A stretch of 34,378 bases of DNA from Nostoc sp. UCD121. GTDB lineage: Bacteria; Cyanobacteriota; Cyanobacteriia; Cyanobacteriales; Nostocaceae. Shown piece by piece: positions 7,316 to 15,694 of the stretch; the first letter of the stretch is position 1, and each line of letters starts with the position of its first letter. The stretch spans positions 1 through 34,378 of the forward strand of contig NZ_JACKZS010000069.1 of assembly GCF_014222285.1 (NCBI RefSeq). Direction: 5' to 3'. Under the pieces are notes generated by a model. It was not told the DNA's origin. It was given only the letters and a program-made list of their open reading frames with translations, and ran no database searches. The translations under genes and the position numbers were made by a program.

Positions 7316-7939
7316 TCAAATCGGAGGTTTAGCAAAAATTGTTAGTAAGACTGGCCCTAATAAATAGTGGTGGCTCAAACACAATAGCCCAGCAGAAGAG
7401 CCAAGAAGTTGACGTTGATTAGGGCTGTAGAGTCTAATTCCACGGGGAGTAAGTGGCAATAATTGAGGTTCTGCCTCTTTTTTAGAAGTAATGTTAATGT
7501 CAACTAAGTAGAAGCGTCCACCGGGAGAAAGTACTCGTGCTATCTCAGTAACTACCTGTTTCGGTTCCAAATAGTGCAAGAAGCTGATAGTGCTGAAAAC
7601 AGCATCAAATTGACCATCAGCAAAGGGAAGCGACTCAGCTTTGCCCTCGATATAAATTAAGCGTGGACGGTGGTGGTTGCTCTGTCTTGCTAACCGCAAC
7701 ATATTAGCAGAGAAATCCAATCCAGTACCCCGCAGGTCAGGGAACTGAGTAGCAAGGCGCTCAAGTAAGCGTCCAGTGCCACAACCGATATCAAGTACAT
7801 TTGCTGGCTTTGGTAAATCGACGTACTCCAGCAAGCGTTTGTGAATGGCTCGATAAAACACTGAAGGAAAGAGCCAGTCATAACTTGGTGCCCATCGGTC
7901 AAAAAGTAGCTTTTTGTTACTGAAGAAGTTATCAGTCAT
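7316..7939 (-). CDS. Class I SAM-dependent methyltransferase
   Basis: A protein of 207 residues from the preferred ATG at 7939. Motif I VLDIGCGTG (48-56), acidic loop GTGLDFS (71-77), motif II FDAVFSTISFLHYL (111-124) and the post-motif VLSPGGRFYLVD mark a Rossmann-fold methyltransferase of the UbiE/COQ5-like type. The start MTDNFFSNKKLLFDRWAPSYDWLFP resembles cyanobacterial relatives, which is why I chose it over the GTG at 8053 that would add 38 residues. The substrate is unknown. The gene stands alone on the minus strand. Confidence 0.85.
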   Translation of the reverse strand: MTDNFFSNKKLLFDRWAPSYDWLFPSVFYRAIHKRLLEYVDLPKPANVLDIGCGTGRLLERLATQFPDLRGTGLDFSANMLRLARQSNHHRPRLIYIEGKAESLPFADGQFDAVFSTISFLHYLEPKQVVTEIARVLSPGGRFYLVDINITSKKEAEPQLLPLTPRGIRLYSPNQRQLLGSSAGLLCLSHHYLLGPVLLTIFAKPPI

Positions 7940-8309
7940 AAGTTTTCGCAGCTTTTTTAAAGCTTGATGCTTTTTTAGGGTAAGTTTAGCTGCGCCTCCC
8001 AGAATTTGGTTATAGTTTTGCAGTCCGGCAATATCTAGCTTAGCGTTTGGCACAATATGGCGGTTCTCGACCCAGTGAGTTACAGCTTTAGCTGATTCAT
8101 TTGTTGCAAAAGTTTTTGGAAATGGGATAAATCATCAGGAATTTTGATCCTTGAATGTGTAGTTTACAGTGTACCTAGAGATTCATTCTATCTTTGTAGA
8201 GAACGAACTAGGAATCAGTGCATAAAACTATAGAACCTAAGTGTATGTATTTATAGAGGTTCAAATAGAACAAACTCAATCAAGTTTGAAATTATTAAGG
8301 TGAAAAATT
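7940..8309. other. Divergent spacer, promoter region of copy 2 of Mo-nitro_C
   Basis: About 370 bases lie between the methyltransferase (minus) and the Mo-nitro_C gene (plus). Positions 7940-8053 could be translated if the methyltransferase starts at the GTG at 8053. The rest must hold two divergent promoters. I looked for an NtcA site (GTA-N8-TAC): the nearest match, at about 8159-8175, has a spacing of 10 and is not accepted. An AAGGTG ribosome site lies at 8299-8304. Confidence 0.45.
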
Positions 8310-8597
8310 ATGACAAGCTTTATTCAAATACGGTCACGCAATGATTTACTACACCCAGTGCGCGAGTGGTTTGAAAAGATAGAAATTCATAACTCCAAAT
8401 TGGCTCATTTCTTATGCAAAGCTATTCCTGCTCAATGTCCCTTTGAGCAAAATATCACACTGTTTGGTCGGAAGCTATTTCATATTCCTCCGATGTGTAA
8501 ATTAAATCCCCTATACGAGGAAGTGGTTGGTTTGCGTTTTAAAGCGCTCTGTTATCTTGCCGATAAATGTGGTGAAGATGTCACAGCCTATTGCTAA
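8310..8597 (+). CDS. Mo-dependent nitrogenase C-terminal domain protein (copy 2)
   Basis: A 95-residue paralogue of the protein at 2359-2730. They share the blocks AQCPFE, ITLFGRK, HIPPMCKLNPLY, LRF-ALCYL and CGED, and both end in YC. It lacks the long variable N-terminus of copy 1. AAGGTG lies six bases before the ATG at 8310, a good ribosome site. Function is unknown; the conserved cysteines suggest metal or disulfide chemistry, but this is inference. It is transcribed alone. Confidence 0.85.
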   Translation: MTSFIQIRSRNDLLHPVREWFEKIEIHNSKLAHFLCKAIPAQCPFEQNITLFGRKLFHIPPMCKLNPLYEEVVGLRFKALCYLADKCGEDVTAYC

Positions 8598-8790
8598 TAG
8601 TCAGTTTGATGTTCTTTGATTAAGCAGCCATCGGTCTTTGCAAATATACTGTTGTTACTTACTCAGGTTTATACTAAGCTAACGTACACCTAATTTAGAT
8701 GTTTGGCTATGTAAGTAGCTGGCACCTCGCTAAAGTGTTTCCAGACCGTATTGTTGCTTACCGTACCCTGCTGAAATCATTAACATCATC

Positions 8791-9465
8791 ATGACGCACA
8801 TCTTACTGGTTGAAGATGAAGTCAAACTGGCGCGATTTGTCGAATTAGAATTAAATTATGAAGGCTATCAAGTCAGTATTGCCTACGATGGATTAACTGC
8901 ACTCACCGCAGCGCGTGAGTTACATCTAGATTTAGTAATTGTAGACTGGGTGTTGCCTGGCTTATCGGGGTTAGAGATTTGCCACCACTTGCGAAATATT
9001 AGTGATAAATTACCAATAATATTATTAACCGTCAAAGATGAAGTAAGCGATCGCATTGTAGGCTTAGACGCTGGTGCTGATGATTACCTCGTTAAGCCCT
9101 TCAGTGTTGATGAATTATTAGCCAGAGTTGGCACTCACCTGCGAAGAAATTGGCAAGTAGACAGCGCAGATGTTTTAGAATTTGAAGACTTGAGTTTAAA
9201 TCGTCGCACGCGCCAAGTGTACCGAGATCAAAGGTTAATTGAGTTAACTGCTAAAGAATTTGATTTACTGGAATATTTACTGGCCCATCCACGACAGCTA
9301 ATTACCTGCGATCGCATTTTACAAGAAGTCTGGGCTTACGACTTCATGGGCGATGCCAACATCATCGAACTTCATATACGCTATCTGCGTCTGAAACTTG
9401 AAGCCAATAACGAAAAGTGTCTCATTCAAACTGTGAGTGGTGTCGGCTACACATTGCATGATTGA
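8791..9465 (+). CDS. OmpR/PhoB-family response regulator (orphan)
   Basis: A 224-residue two-domain regulator. The receiver has the acidic pocket E8-D9-E10, phosphoacceptor D52 (VIVDWVLPG), T80 and K102 (VKPF). The C-terminal winged helix (about 128-222) has LTAKEFDLLEYLL, the recognition-helix region DANIIELHIRYLRLKL and the closing VSGVGYTL. It should bind DNA as a dimer when phosphorylated by a histidine kinase. No kinase gene is adjacent; the only one in the window (18983-20107) is far away and in another operon. A likely terminator at 9552-9593 separates it from arsM, so regulation of the arsenic genes by it is possible but not shown. Confidence 0.93.
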   Translation: MTHILLVEDEVKLARFVELELNYEGYQVSIAYDGLTALTAARELHLDLVIVDWVLPGLSGLEICHHLRNISDKLPIILLTVKDEVSDRIVGLDAGADDYLVKPFSVDELLARVGTHLRRNWQVDSADVLEFEDLSLNRRTRQVYRDQRLIELTAKEFDLLEYLLAHPRQLITCDRILQEVWAYDFMGDANIIELHIRYLRLKLEANNEKCLIQTVSGVGYTLHD

Positions 9466-9474
9466 ATTTGGGAT

Positions 9475-9495
9475 GGGGAATGGGGAATGGGGAAT
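9475..9495. repeat. GGGGAAT heptamer repeat
   Basis: Three perfect tandem copies of GGGGAAT, flanked by degenerate copies, lie just after the response regulator gene. This is the short tandemly repeated repetitive type of sequence common in spacers of heterocyst-forming cyanobacteria. Confidence 0.75.
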
Positions 9496-9551
9496 TGGGC
9501 ATTGGTTATTAATTCTTGTCCATCATCCCCTATCCAGTGTGAAATAACGAT

Positions 9552-9593
9552 AAAACCCTAAAATTTTCTATCCTAGGAAGATTTGGGGTTTTT
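9552..9593 (+). terminator. Probable terminator after the response regulator
   Basis: Arms AAAACCCTAAA (9552-9562) and TTTGGGGTTTT (9582-9592) pair over 11 bases with one T-G wobble, and the stem ends in a run of five T. The loop is 19 bases. It lies 86 bases after the regulator stop and 86 bases before arsM, so arsM should have its own promoter between 9594 and 9678. Confidence 0.5.
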
Positions 9594-9678
9594 GGCAATT
9601 TGAGCAATAACTCATCCAACTCAGGGTTAATTATATTAGGATGCACAAAGCTGTCATCATCTAAAAATCTAAAACTGC

Positions 9679-10647
9679 ATGACTTATCTAGAAACAGCGG
9701 CGCAATTCTACCGCGAAGTTGCCGAAACCCCGCAAGTTGGACTTTGTTGTGTGCAAAGTACACCCCTGCAACTACCAGGGTTGAAAATTCCTTTGGCTAT
9801 GCAGGAAATGAACTATGGTTGTGGCACTACCGTTCACTCCACCGAACTAGGAAATCAGCCTACTGTGCTTTATGTCGGCGTTGGTGGCGGCTTAGAAGCG
9901 TTGCAATTCGCTTATTTTTCCCGCTATGCAGGTGCTGTAATTGCCGTTGAACCGGTTGGGGCCATGCGGGAAGCAGCCGCACGCAATCTGGAAATTGCTG
10001 CTCAAGAAAACCCGTGGTTTGACACGAGTTTTGTAGAAATCCGCGAAGGTGATGCTTTTAACTTACCCGTTGCTGATGCTAGCGTCGATATCGTGGCGCA
10101 GAATTGCCTTTTCAACATCTTTGAACCAGAAGATTTAAACCGGGCTTTAAAAGAAGCGTATCGGGTATTAAAACCAGGCGGACGTTTGCAGATGAGCGAT
10201 CCAATTGCCACTAGTGAAATTCCAGCACATCTTCAACAAGATGAACGACTCAGAGCCATGTGTTTATCAGGCGCACTCACATATCAAGAGTATACTGAAC
10301 GGATTACAAATGCTGGCTTTGGTCAAGTTGAAATTCGTGCCCGTCGTCCTTATCGCCTACTAGATTCTCAGACTTATAATTTAGACAAACACCTACTTTT
10401 AGAAAGCCTGGATTCTGTCTCCTTTAAAGTTGATATTCCAGAAGATGGTGCTTGTATTTTCACTGGAAAAACAGCAATTTATGCTGGCTTGGAACCCTTC
10501 TTCGATGATTCAGCAGGACACTTACTCCAGCGAGGTATTCCCGCAGCCGTGTGTGATAAAACTGCCGCTAAACTTGCAGCTATCAAGCCAGCAGAAATAA
10601 TTGTTACCAACTCAACCTGGCACTATAGCGGTGGTGGTTGCTGTTAA
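9679..10647 (+). CDS. arsM: Arsenite methyltransferase ArsM
   Basis: A 322-residue methyltransferase that transfers methyl groups from SAM to trivalent arsenic in the cytoplasm. The SAM site is VLYVGVGGGLEAL (63-75). The three arsenic-ligand cysteines expected in ArsM are visible: C48 in MNYGCG, C143 in QNCLFN and C195 in MCLSGAL. The C-terminal half, with IPEDGACIFTGKTAIY, matches the longer cyanobacterial ArsM type. Extra cysteine pairs occur at C23-C24 and at the very C-terminus (GGGCC), a likely additional metalloid-binding tail. The next genes are a PiT transporter and ArsS, in line with methylated arsenic being passed on to arsenosugar synthesis. No ArsR gene is seen nearby. Confidence 0.9.
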   Translation: MTYLETAAQFYREVAETPQVGLCCVQSTPLQLPGLKIPLAMQEMNYGCGTTVHSTELGNQPTVLYVGVGGGLEALQFAYFSRYAGAVIAVEPVGAMREAAARNLEIAAQENPWFDTSFVEIREGDAFNLPVADASVDIVAQNCLFNIFEPEDLNRALKEAYRVLKPGGRLQMSDPIATSEIPAHLQQDERLRAMCLSGALTYQEYTERITNAGFGQVEIRARRPYRLLDSQTYNLDKHLLLESLDSVSFKVDIPEDGACIFTGKTAIYAGLEPFFDDSAGHLLQRGIPAAVCDKTAAKLAAIKPAEIIVTNSTWHYSGGGCC

Positions 10648-10793
10648 TTTCTTAAGCAAGAATTCAGGTGTCAGGAGTCAGAATTAAGAATGATTCTGTG
10701 CGACTGGGGAATGGATGCACAATTTGAATATTTTACTCATTGCATTATTGATTCTGAATTCTCAATTCTGACTTCTTCTTTATAAACCCAAAA

Positions 10794-11753
10794 ATGTTGT
10801 TAATTAGTTTATTTATTGCTACACTTTTTTTAGCATATTCGAATGGTGCCAATGACAACTTTAAAGGGGTAGCAACGTTGTTTGGTAGCCGGACTAGTAG
10901 CTATCAAACAGCAATTTTGTGGGCAACTTTCACAACTTTAGGTGGTGCAGCAACTGCAACTTTTTTGGCAAGTACACTAATTAAAAAATTCTCTGGTCAA
11001 GGACTAGTGCCTGATGCGATCGCTAATTCACCAGAATTTCATCTCGCAGTTGCGATCGCAACTGGTCTAACTGTACTGATAGCAACCCTTATGGGGTTTC
11101 CCATTTCCACAACTCACAGTTTAATAGGTGCGCTGGTTGGCGCTGGATTAGTTGCGATCGGACTCAAAGTCAATTTTGCCGTTTTGGGAACTTCCTTTGT
11201 TTTGCCTTTATTTCTCAGTCCGATCATTGCTATTCCCTTCGGAGCAGCAATTTACAGCTTATCTGGCTATATCAATTCCAAATGGAACCTAGCAGTCAAT
11301 CAGAAAATGATTGATACTTGCCATTTTCTCAGCGCCGGAGTTGTGAGTTTTGCTAGAGGATTAAATGATACTCCCAAGATTTCCTCACTCATTCTAGTTA
11401 TTGAGTATTTTTCGGTTCAGGGGGGAATGATCACGATAGCGATCGCAATGGCACTTGGTGGTTTACTCAACTCCCAAAAAGTTGCTGTCACCATGAGTGA
11501 AAAGATTACCTCATTGAATCCTCCTCAAGGCTTATCAGCAAATATAGTAACTGGAATTCTAGTGATTTCAGCTAGTCTGTTTGGACTTCCTGTTTCTACC
11601 ACTCATGTTTCAGTTGGTTCTATTTTTGGAGTCGGTTTAACTGACAAAAAAGCCAATATACGTGTTTTTTATCAGATACTATTATCGTGGATTTTAACTT
11701 TACCTACTGCTGCAATTATTAGTGGAATAACTTACCGATTATTACAAGGTTAG
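10794..11753 (+). CDS. PiT-family inorganic phosphate transporter
   Basis: A 319-residue polytopic membrane protein. It has the two inverted PiT signatures: NGANDNFKGVATLFGS (17-32) with GFPISTTHSLIGALVGAG, and FARGLNDTPKI with GLPVSTTHVSVGSIFGVG. The family moves phosphate (and, as a mimic, arsenate) with H+ or Na+, or metal-phosphate complexes. At 319 residues it is at the short end of the family. It lies 146 bases after arsM and 40 bases before arsS, on the same strand, and the only good terminator follows arsS. A special role in moving phosphate, arsenate or an arsenic product is inferred from position alone. Start is ATG 10794. Confidence 0.9.
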   Translation: MLLISLFIATLFLAYSNGANDNFKGVATLFGSRTSSYQTAILWATFTTLGGAATATFLASTLIKKFSGQGLVPDAIANSPEFHLAVAIATGLTVLIATLMGFPISTTHSLIGALVGAGLVAIGLKVNFAVLGTSFVLPLFLSPIIAIPFGAAIYSLSGYINSKWNLAVNQKMIDTCHFLSAGVVSFARGLNDTPKISSLILVIEYFSVQGGMITIAIAMALGGLLNSQKVAVTMSEKITSLNPPQGLSANIVTGILVISASLFGLPVSTTHVSVGSIFGVGLTDKKANIRVFYQILLSWILTLPTAAIISGITYRLLQG

Positions 11754-11793
11754 AAAAATTGAGTATATTGCCATATTTAAGGAATAGTAGCTA

Positions 11794-12783
11794 ATGCAAA
11801 CTCAATCAAAATTTACACCATTTAAAAATAAACTAAATTCCCCTTTCACAAAAAAGGGGATCTCTGTTTTACAAATTAATCTAGGTAAGCGTTGTAACCT
11901 TGCCTGTACACACTGTCATGTCGAAGCTGGGCCAAAACGTACAGAAGAGCTTTCTCCTGAAATTTGCGAACAATTGATTTCGCTAATCCATAAATTTCCC
12001 GAAATTAGAATTGTGGATTTGACTGGTGGCGCACCAGAAATGAATTATGGATTTAAACCATTAGTAGAAGCCGCAAGAGCAACCGGCAAGCAGGTGATTG
12101 TCCGGTCTAATTTGACTATTTATTTTGAAGATGGATTTGCTGATTTACCAGAATATTTTGCTAAACACCAAATAAGAGTTGTGGCTTCTCTACCATGCTA
12201 CCTAGCAGATAATGTTGATAAAATGCGTGGTTCTGGCGTTTTTGATAGTTCAGTCAAAGCTTTGCAGTGGCTTAACCAACTCGGCTATGGTAAAGAGGAA
12301 AATTTAATTTTGGACTTGGTATTTAATCCCCAGTTACCCACTACTGAAAAATTTTCCTTAGCTCCCGAACAGACCAACCTAGAACAAGATTACAAAATGT
12401 TCTTACAAGAACATTTTAATATTGTATTTAACAACCTCTTCACCATTACCAACCTACCAGTTGGTAGAACCAAAATACATTTAAAACGGAGAAAACTACA
12501 CAGTAGCTATTTGCAGTTTTTAGAGTCAAATTTTAATCCTGGCACAGTTGAACATTTGATGTGCCGCGATCAACTTTCAATTGACTATCTAGGAAATGTA
12601 TATGATTGTGACTTTAATCAGATGATGAATTTGCCCGCAAAAACTGGCAATTCTGAACCAATAACAGTTAGCAAATTGCTAGAAGCTGGCAGTCTAGACC
12701 TGATTAGTGAGATCCAAACTGCTGCTTATTGCTATGGTTGTACTGCTGGATGTGGTTCTAGTTGTGGCGGTGCTTTGCTCTAA
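11794..12783 (+). CDS. arsS: Arsenosugar biosynthesis radical SAM protein ArsS
   Basis: A 329-residue radical SAM enzyme. The [4Fe-4S] motif is C34-NLA-C38-TH-C41, followed by HVEAGPKR and the GGAPEMN segment (78-84). C135 lies in SLPCYLADNVDKMRG, a region conserved in ArsS. The C-terminus has C257, C272 and a cluster C313-xx-C316-xxx-C320-xxx-C324, expected to hold an auxiliary iron-sulfur cluster. In cyanobacteria ArsS works after ArsM, joining a deoxyadenosyl-derived group to dimethylarsenic on the way to arsenosugars. AAGGA lies ten bases before ATG 11794. The gene ends the arsM-PiT-arsS run and is followed by a strong terminator. Confidence 0.92.
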   Translation: MQTQSKFTPFKNKLNSPFTKKGISVLQINLGKRCNLACTHCHVEAGPKRTEELSPEICEQLISLIHKFPEIRIVDLTGGAPEMNYGFKPLVEAARATGKQVIVRSNLTIYFEDGFADLPEYFAKHQIRVVASLPCYLADNVDKMRGSGVFDSSVKALQWLNQLGYGKEENLILDLVFNPQLPTTEKFSLAPEQTNLEQDYKMFLQEHFNIVFNNLFTITNLPVGRTKIHLKRRKLHSSYLQFLESNFNPGTVEHLMCRDQLSIDYLGNVYDCDFNQMMNLPAKTGNSEPITVSKLLEAGSLDLISEIQTAAYCYGCTAGCGSSCGGALL

Positions 12784-12882
12784 GGCTGCTAAAAAAACTC
12801 TGTTACCAAAATTGTTACCAGTGCGTTGTTATTGGGCTGTTACTTTATGATGAGATTTAGTTAAGCTCCTTACACCACACTG

Positions 12883-12915
12883 AAAACCGTGAAACATAAT
12901 GTTTCGCGGTTTTTT
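12883..12915 (+). terminator. Intrinsic terminator of the arsenic gene cluster
   Basis: A 13-bp stem (12883-12895 with 12901-12913) containing one G-T wobble and a 5-base loop ATAAT ends in a run of six T (12910-12915). It lies 100 bases after the arsS stop. It is the clearest terminator in the window. Confidence 0.85.
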
Positions 12916-13279
12916 CCCTTTCCTGTACAGTTACAAATTAAATGATGTTGAGACAAATTCGTGCCATCAAATAAATCCTTATCCACTTTAGGCTGACAAG
13001 AATTTGTGTTTATACAACTTGTAAGTTACTGTGCCGTTTCTAAGCTTAAGACTAGAGAGTTCAAGCTTTCACACCCTCGATAACATTAATTGGTCACTGT
13101 ACATTATCCTTTAAGGCTTTGGTATAGCAAAACTCCGATCCAAAAATTTGGATTTGATTAAATCAACTTTTCTTACCACTCCCAATACTGCTCGGTTAAA
13201 GAGAAAAGGATTGGAAGACTCGATATATAAGGTTTTTTCCCTTTTAACCTTTTCCCTTTCCCCCAAAATTCAACTATTG
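12916..13279. other. Spacer between convergent genes, no gene seen
   Basis: About 360 bases between the arsenic cluster terminator and the end of the beta-helix gene. The plus-strand frame at 13148-13366 is low-complexity and overlaps the beta-helix gene, so it is not accepted. A pyrimidine-rich stretch lies near 13234-13266. Nothing else is evident. Confidence 0.5.
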
Positions 13280-15202
13280 TTACCACTCCCATCGCCCGAT
13301 GTCAGGTGCCGAACCAGAGTAAGGAAGCCCTACATTAGTTCCTCTATCCACCATAAGACTGCGTGACGAAGCCGCCTTGTAGTAAGAGTTCCAACGATCG
13401 CCTGTACCTGTAAATCTTGGATCACCCTGGATGTTTGTCGCATTAACCGCGAATCGGGTTTGCCAAGTTGGTTTTGCTGGGTTAGTATTCCTGCGGAGAT
13501 TATTAGTGAAAGCAATGTTGTTACCTCCTTGCACATCGTCTCCTTGAGAGTTCAAGAACACATTATTTTTGATCGATATCTTGTCTGCGGAGTCGATCTG
13601 TAGGCTATTCCCTAAGGTATCGAACACGTTGTTGTGAATCTTGATGTTGGTAGCTGAATCGGGAATGAAGACGGCAGTGCTGTTCCCAAAACCAAATTGA
13701 ACTTTACGAGCGACATTTGCGAAAATATTATTGTGGATGTTAATGTTGTGATTTTCTATACTTCCGCCCCATGCTTTCCCTCCCCAGATCGCAATACCAA
13801 AGCCCTTATCCTGAAAATAGGAGTCGGATATCTCAACTCCACTCAAGGCAACCTCGATTGACTCCTTAACACTCTGTCCATCAATATCTTTTATTCTTAC
13901 GTTTCGCATCTTGAGATTGCTTGGGTGTGTAGCTGTTGGCTGGTAATCATTCATTACTGCATGATTAACCATCGATAACCACGTATTAGAGGTAACGTTG
14001 TAAATTTCGTTTCCATAACTCAAATTCCAAAGTTCAATGGAAGCATCCTCGCTCCACTGGGAATCAACTTCCGGAACCTGGATGTCGCAATCGTGAATCT
14101 TCACGTTACGCAGATGACCTACATGCATGAACTTGATACCGTATCCTTTATTTTCTCGGATAGTAATGTTGTAGATGTCAGCGCCATCAAGTCCCCCAAG
14201 TCTCAAGTTACCGGTAGATCCTCCCGATACTCCATCAGCTGCGGAGTTAATAAACGTGCAATCATATATCGTTGTGTTCTTCATCCACCTCCCCTCTGGA
14301 AGCGGGACGAACCACCACATATTGCCACGGGTAAAAACTGCACCGCTGTGCTGGAAATCCTTGAACGTGACATTATGCATAGTCACATTATTACGATTTT
14401 CCACCCAGACACCGGCTTTGATGGTCTTGCCGTTCCCATTTATGGTGAAACCGCTTAAAGTCTGATTGCCGTCTGTCGCCTCAATCATCTCGGAAGGAGC
14501 CCCATACCTAGGGCTTGAGCCGGAGTAGCTAGGCGAGACAAGCTGAATAATGCTTCCATAATGCCAAAGACTCCAGTCGGTGCTACCTGTGTTTATTCCT
14601 GGAGCCGGAATCTCACCGTTGCTAGTGATAGTCACGCTTGATTCACCTGCTCCCTCGATATTCACTCCCGGCGGAAGTACCGTTGCTTCCGTTTCCCTAT
14701 AGACACCTGCGTTCAGGTAAATCGTGTAGTTTTGATTCGGTTGAACTCGTTTTGCTGCATACGCCAACGTCCTCAATGGCTTGCCTAGCGATCCATCGCC
14801 TCCGGTGTCGCTTCCCGTGGGAGACACGTAGACGTACAAGCTCGTGGTAGATTGGGTAGCCGCAATTTTAGGATTAGTCCTTTGACCATTCTTCTCCCTA
14901 AACAAATAGAAAAGGTTGAAATTACTATCATCAGGAGGAACCCTAAAAATCAAGTCTTTATCATTTGCGTCTTCCCCGTACCTCGTACTGTAAAGCTTAC
15001 CATCGCTGTTTTGTACAGATTCTGCCTCTGAAGTGGAAGCATTGGACTTATTACTGCTATTAAACGAATGAATAACGGTAGGTGTAATGTTAGCGAACGC
15101 AGGAGTTTTCTGCGTAGTTCCTAACTGGGTTGTGACTACAGCTACCAAAACAATAGTAGTTAAAGCTGCGTAGGAAAGAAGGGAACGTAGAGTTTTTATC
15201 AT
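13280..15202 (-). CDS. Secreted right-handed beta-helix (pectate-lyase-like) protein
   Basis: A 640-residue exported protein. Residues 1-37 form a signal peptide with cleavage expected after AFA. Residues 40-105 (HSFN, SDGKLYSTRYG, LIFRV) resemble one GloVer-type propeller repeat, a weak match. From residue 122, YVYVSPTGSDTGGDGS, KPLRTLAYAAKRVQ and IYLNAGVYRE form the classic entry into a parallel beta-helix. Coils follow with repeated NVTxxNxxF and IxIHNNxF patterns up to about 580. The end, VDRGTNVGLPYSGSAPDIGRWEW, is the usual cap of polysaccharide-lyase and epimerase relatives. It probably binds or cuts a polysaccharide outside the cell; no catalytic residue can be fixed. By eye its coding sequence is more G+C-rich than its neighbours. 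Confidence 0.88.
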   Translation of the reverse strand: MIKTLRSLLSYAALTTIVLVAVVTTQLGTTQKTPAFANITPTVIHSFNSSNKSNASTSEAESVQNSDGKLYSTRYGEDANDKDLIFRVPPDDSNFNLFYLFREKNGQRTNPKIAATQSTTSLYVYVSPTGSDTGGDGSLGKPLRTLAYAAKRVQPNQNYTIYLNAGVYRETEATVLPPGVNIEGAGESSVTITSNGEIPAPGINTGSTDWSLWHYGSIIQLVSPSYSGSSPRYGAPSEMIEATDGNQTLSGFTINGNGKTIKAGVWVENRNNVTMHNVTFKDFQHSGAVFTRGNMWWFVPLPEGRWMKNTTIYDCTFINSAADGVSGGSTGNLRLGGLDGADIYNITIRENKGYGIKFMHVGHLRNVKIHDCDIQVPEVDSQWSEDASIELWNLSYGNEIYNVTSNTWLSMVNHAVMNDYQPTATHPSNLKMRNVRIKDIDGQSVKESIEVALSGVEISDSYFQDKGFGIAIWGGKAWGGSIENHNINIHNNIFANVARKVQFGFGNSTAVFIPDSATNIKIHNNVFDTLGNSLQIDSADKISIKNNVFLNSQGDDVQGGNNIAFTNNLRRNTNPAKPTWQTRFAVNATNIQGDPRFTGTGDRWNSYYKAASSRSLMVDRGTNVGLPYSGSAPDIGRWEW

Positions 15203-15547
15203 TACTCAAAAGAGAGAAAAGCGATGAACGCAAGGGAGCGGAGAAATGAGGAAAAAAGACAGGAAACAGAATAGAAGGCTTTCTAGTGTAAGAAGTATTG
15301 CGACGGGGAATTTTTCCTCGTCTTTGGAAGGAGGAAGTAAGACTACTTGGAAATTTTTATCCAGTACCTATCGATAGATAAACTGTAAAAAACCTACCAT
15401 TCTATCTTTCACCTGAGCATTAAGATTTATTCGTCTGAATTTACGTCCTCTACCCTAGAGTCCACACTCTTATGGCTATACAGCAATACAGTTTCGTTAG
15501 CGATAGCGGGGCGTTTAGCCCGTGAGAAGTTAGGAGTTACGAATTCT

Positions 15548-15583
15548 CCCCCTGCTCCCCTGCTCCCCTGCCTCCCCTGTCTG
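15548..15583. repeat. CCCCTGCT octamer repeat
   Basis: Two perfect and two degenerate tandem copies of CCCCTGCT lie in the spacer upstream of the oxidoreductase gene. Such C-rich short tandem repeats are typical of Nostoc spacers. Confidence 0.65.
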
Positions 15584-15680
15584 CCTTAACAGATAAATTT
15601 GCTTAACTAGTTTTCCTTCAGACATAACTTTGTGTCTACTCTCTTGCGCTAAAGTTGCATAAGAATGTGCATCTAAAGCC

Positions 15681-15686
15681 AGGAGG
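15681..15686 (+). promoter_or_regulatory. Strong Shine-Dalgarno fixing a GTG start
   Basis: A perfect AGGAGG lies eight bases before the GTG at 15695. It fixes that GTG as the start of the oxidoreductase, giving the expected MKAVLM N-terminus. Confidence 0.85.
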
Positions 15687-15694
15687 AAAGAATT

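Larger units (their letters stand above)
15203..15694. other. Divergent spacer with repeats
   Basis: About 490 bases between two divergent genes. It contains a GC-rich palindromic unit near 15499-15530 and the CCCCTGCT tract at 15548-15583. Promoters for both genes are expected here but no site can be pointed to. The frame at 15530-15742 on the minus strand reads through the repeat and is not accepted. Confidence 0.5.

Noticed and set aside
8155..8180. NtcA-like site upstream of the second Mo-nitro_C gene
   Set aside because: The GTA and TAC halves are 10 bases apart instead of 8.
9530..9950. Reading frames over the arsM start on both strands
   Set aside because: They overlap the clearly coding arsM frame and read Cys/Arg-rich or irregular sequence.
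11840..11859. CCCCTTT / AAAGGGG hairpin within the start of arsS, suspected repeat insertion
   Set aside because: The encoded residues (NSPFTKKGI) fit the normal N-terminal part of ArsS, so the hairpin is probably chance.
8791..12783. Response regulator as the first gene of the arsenic operon
   Set aside because: A probable terminator at 9552-9593 and a 213-base gap separate it from arsM; a regulatory link cannot be claimed from the sequence.
13148..14465. Several plus-strand frames opposite the beta-helix gene
   Set aside because: They are antisense shadows of a long gene with strong domain patterns and have no domain pattern of their own.
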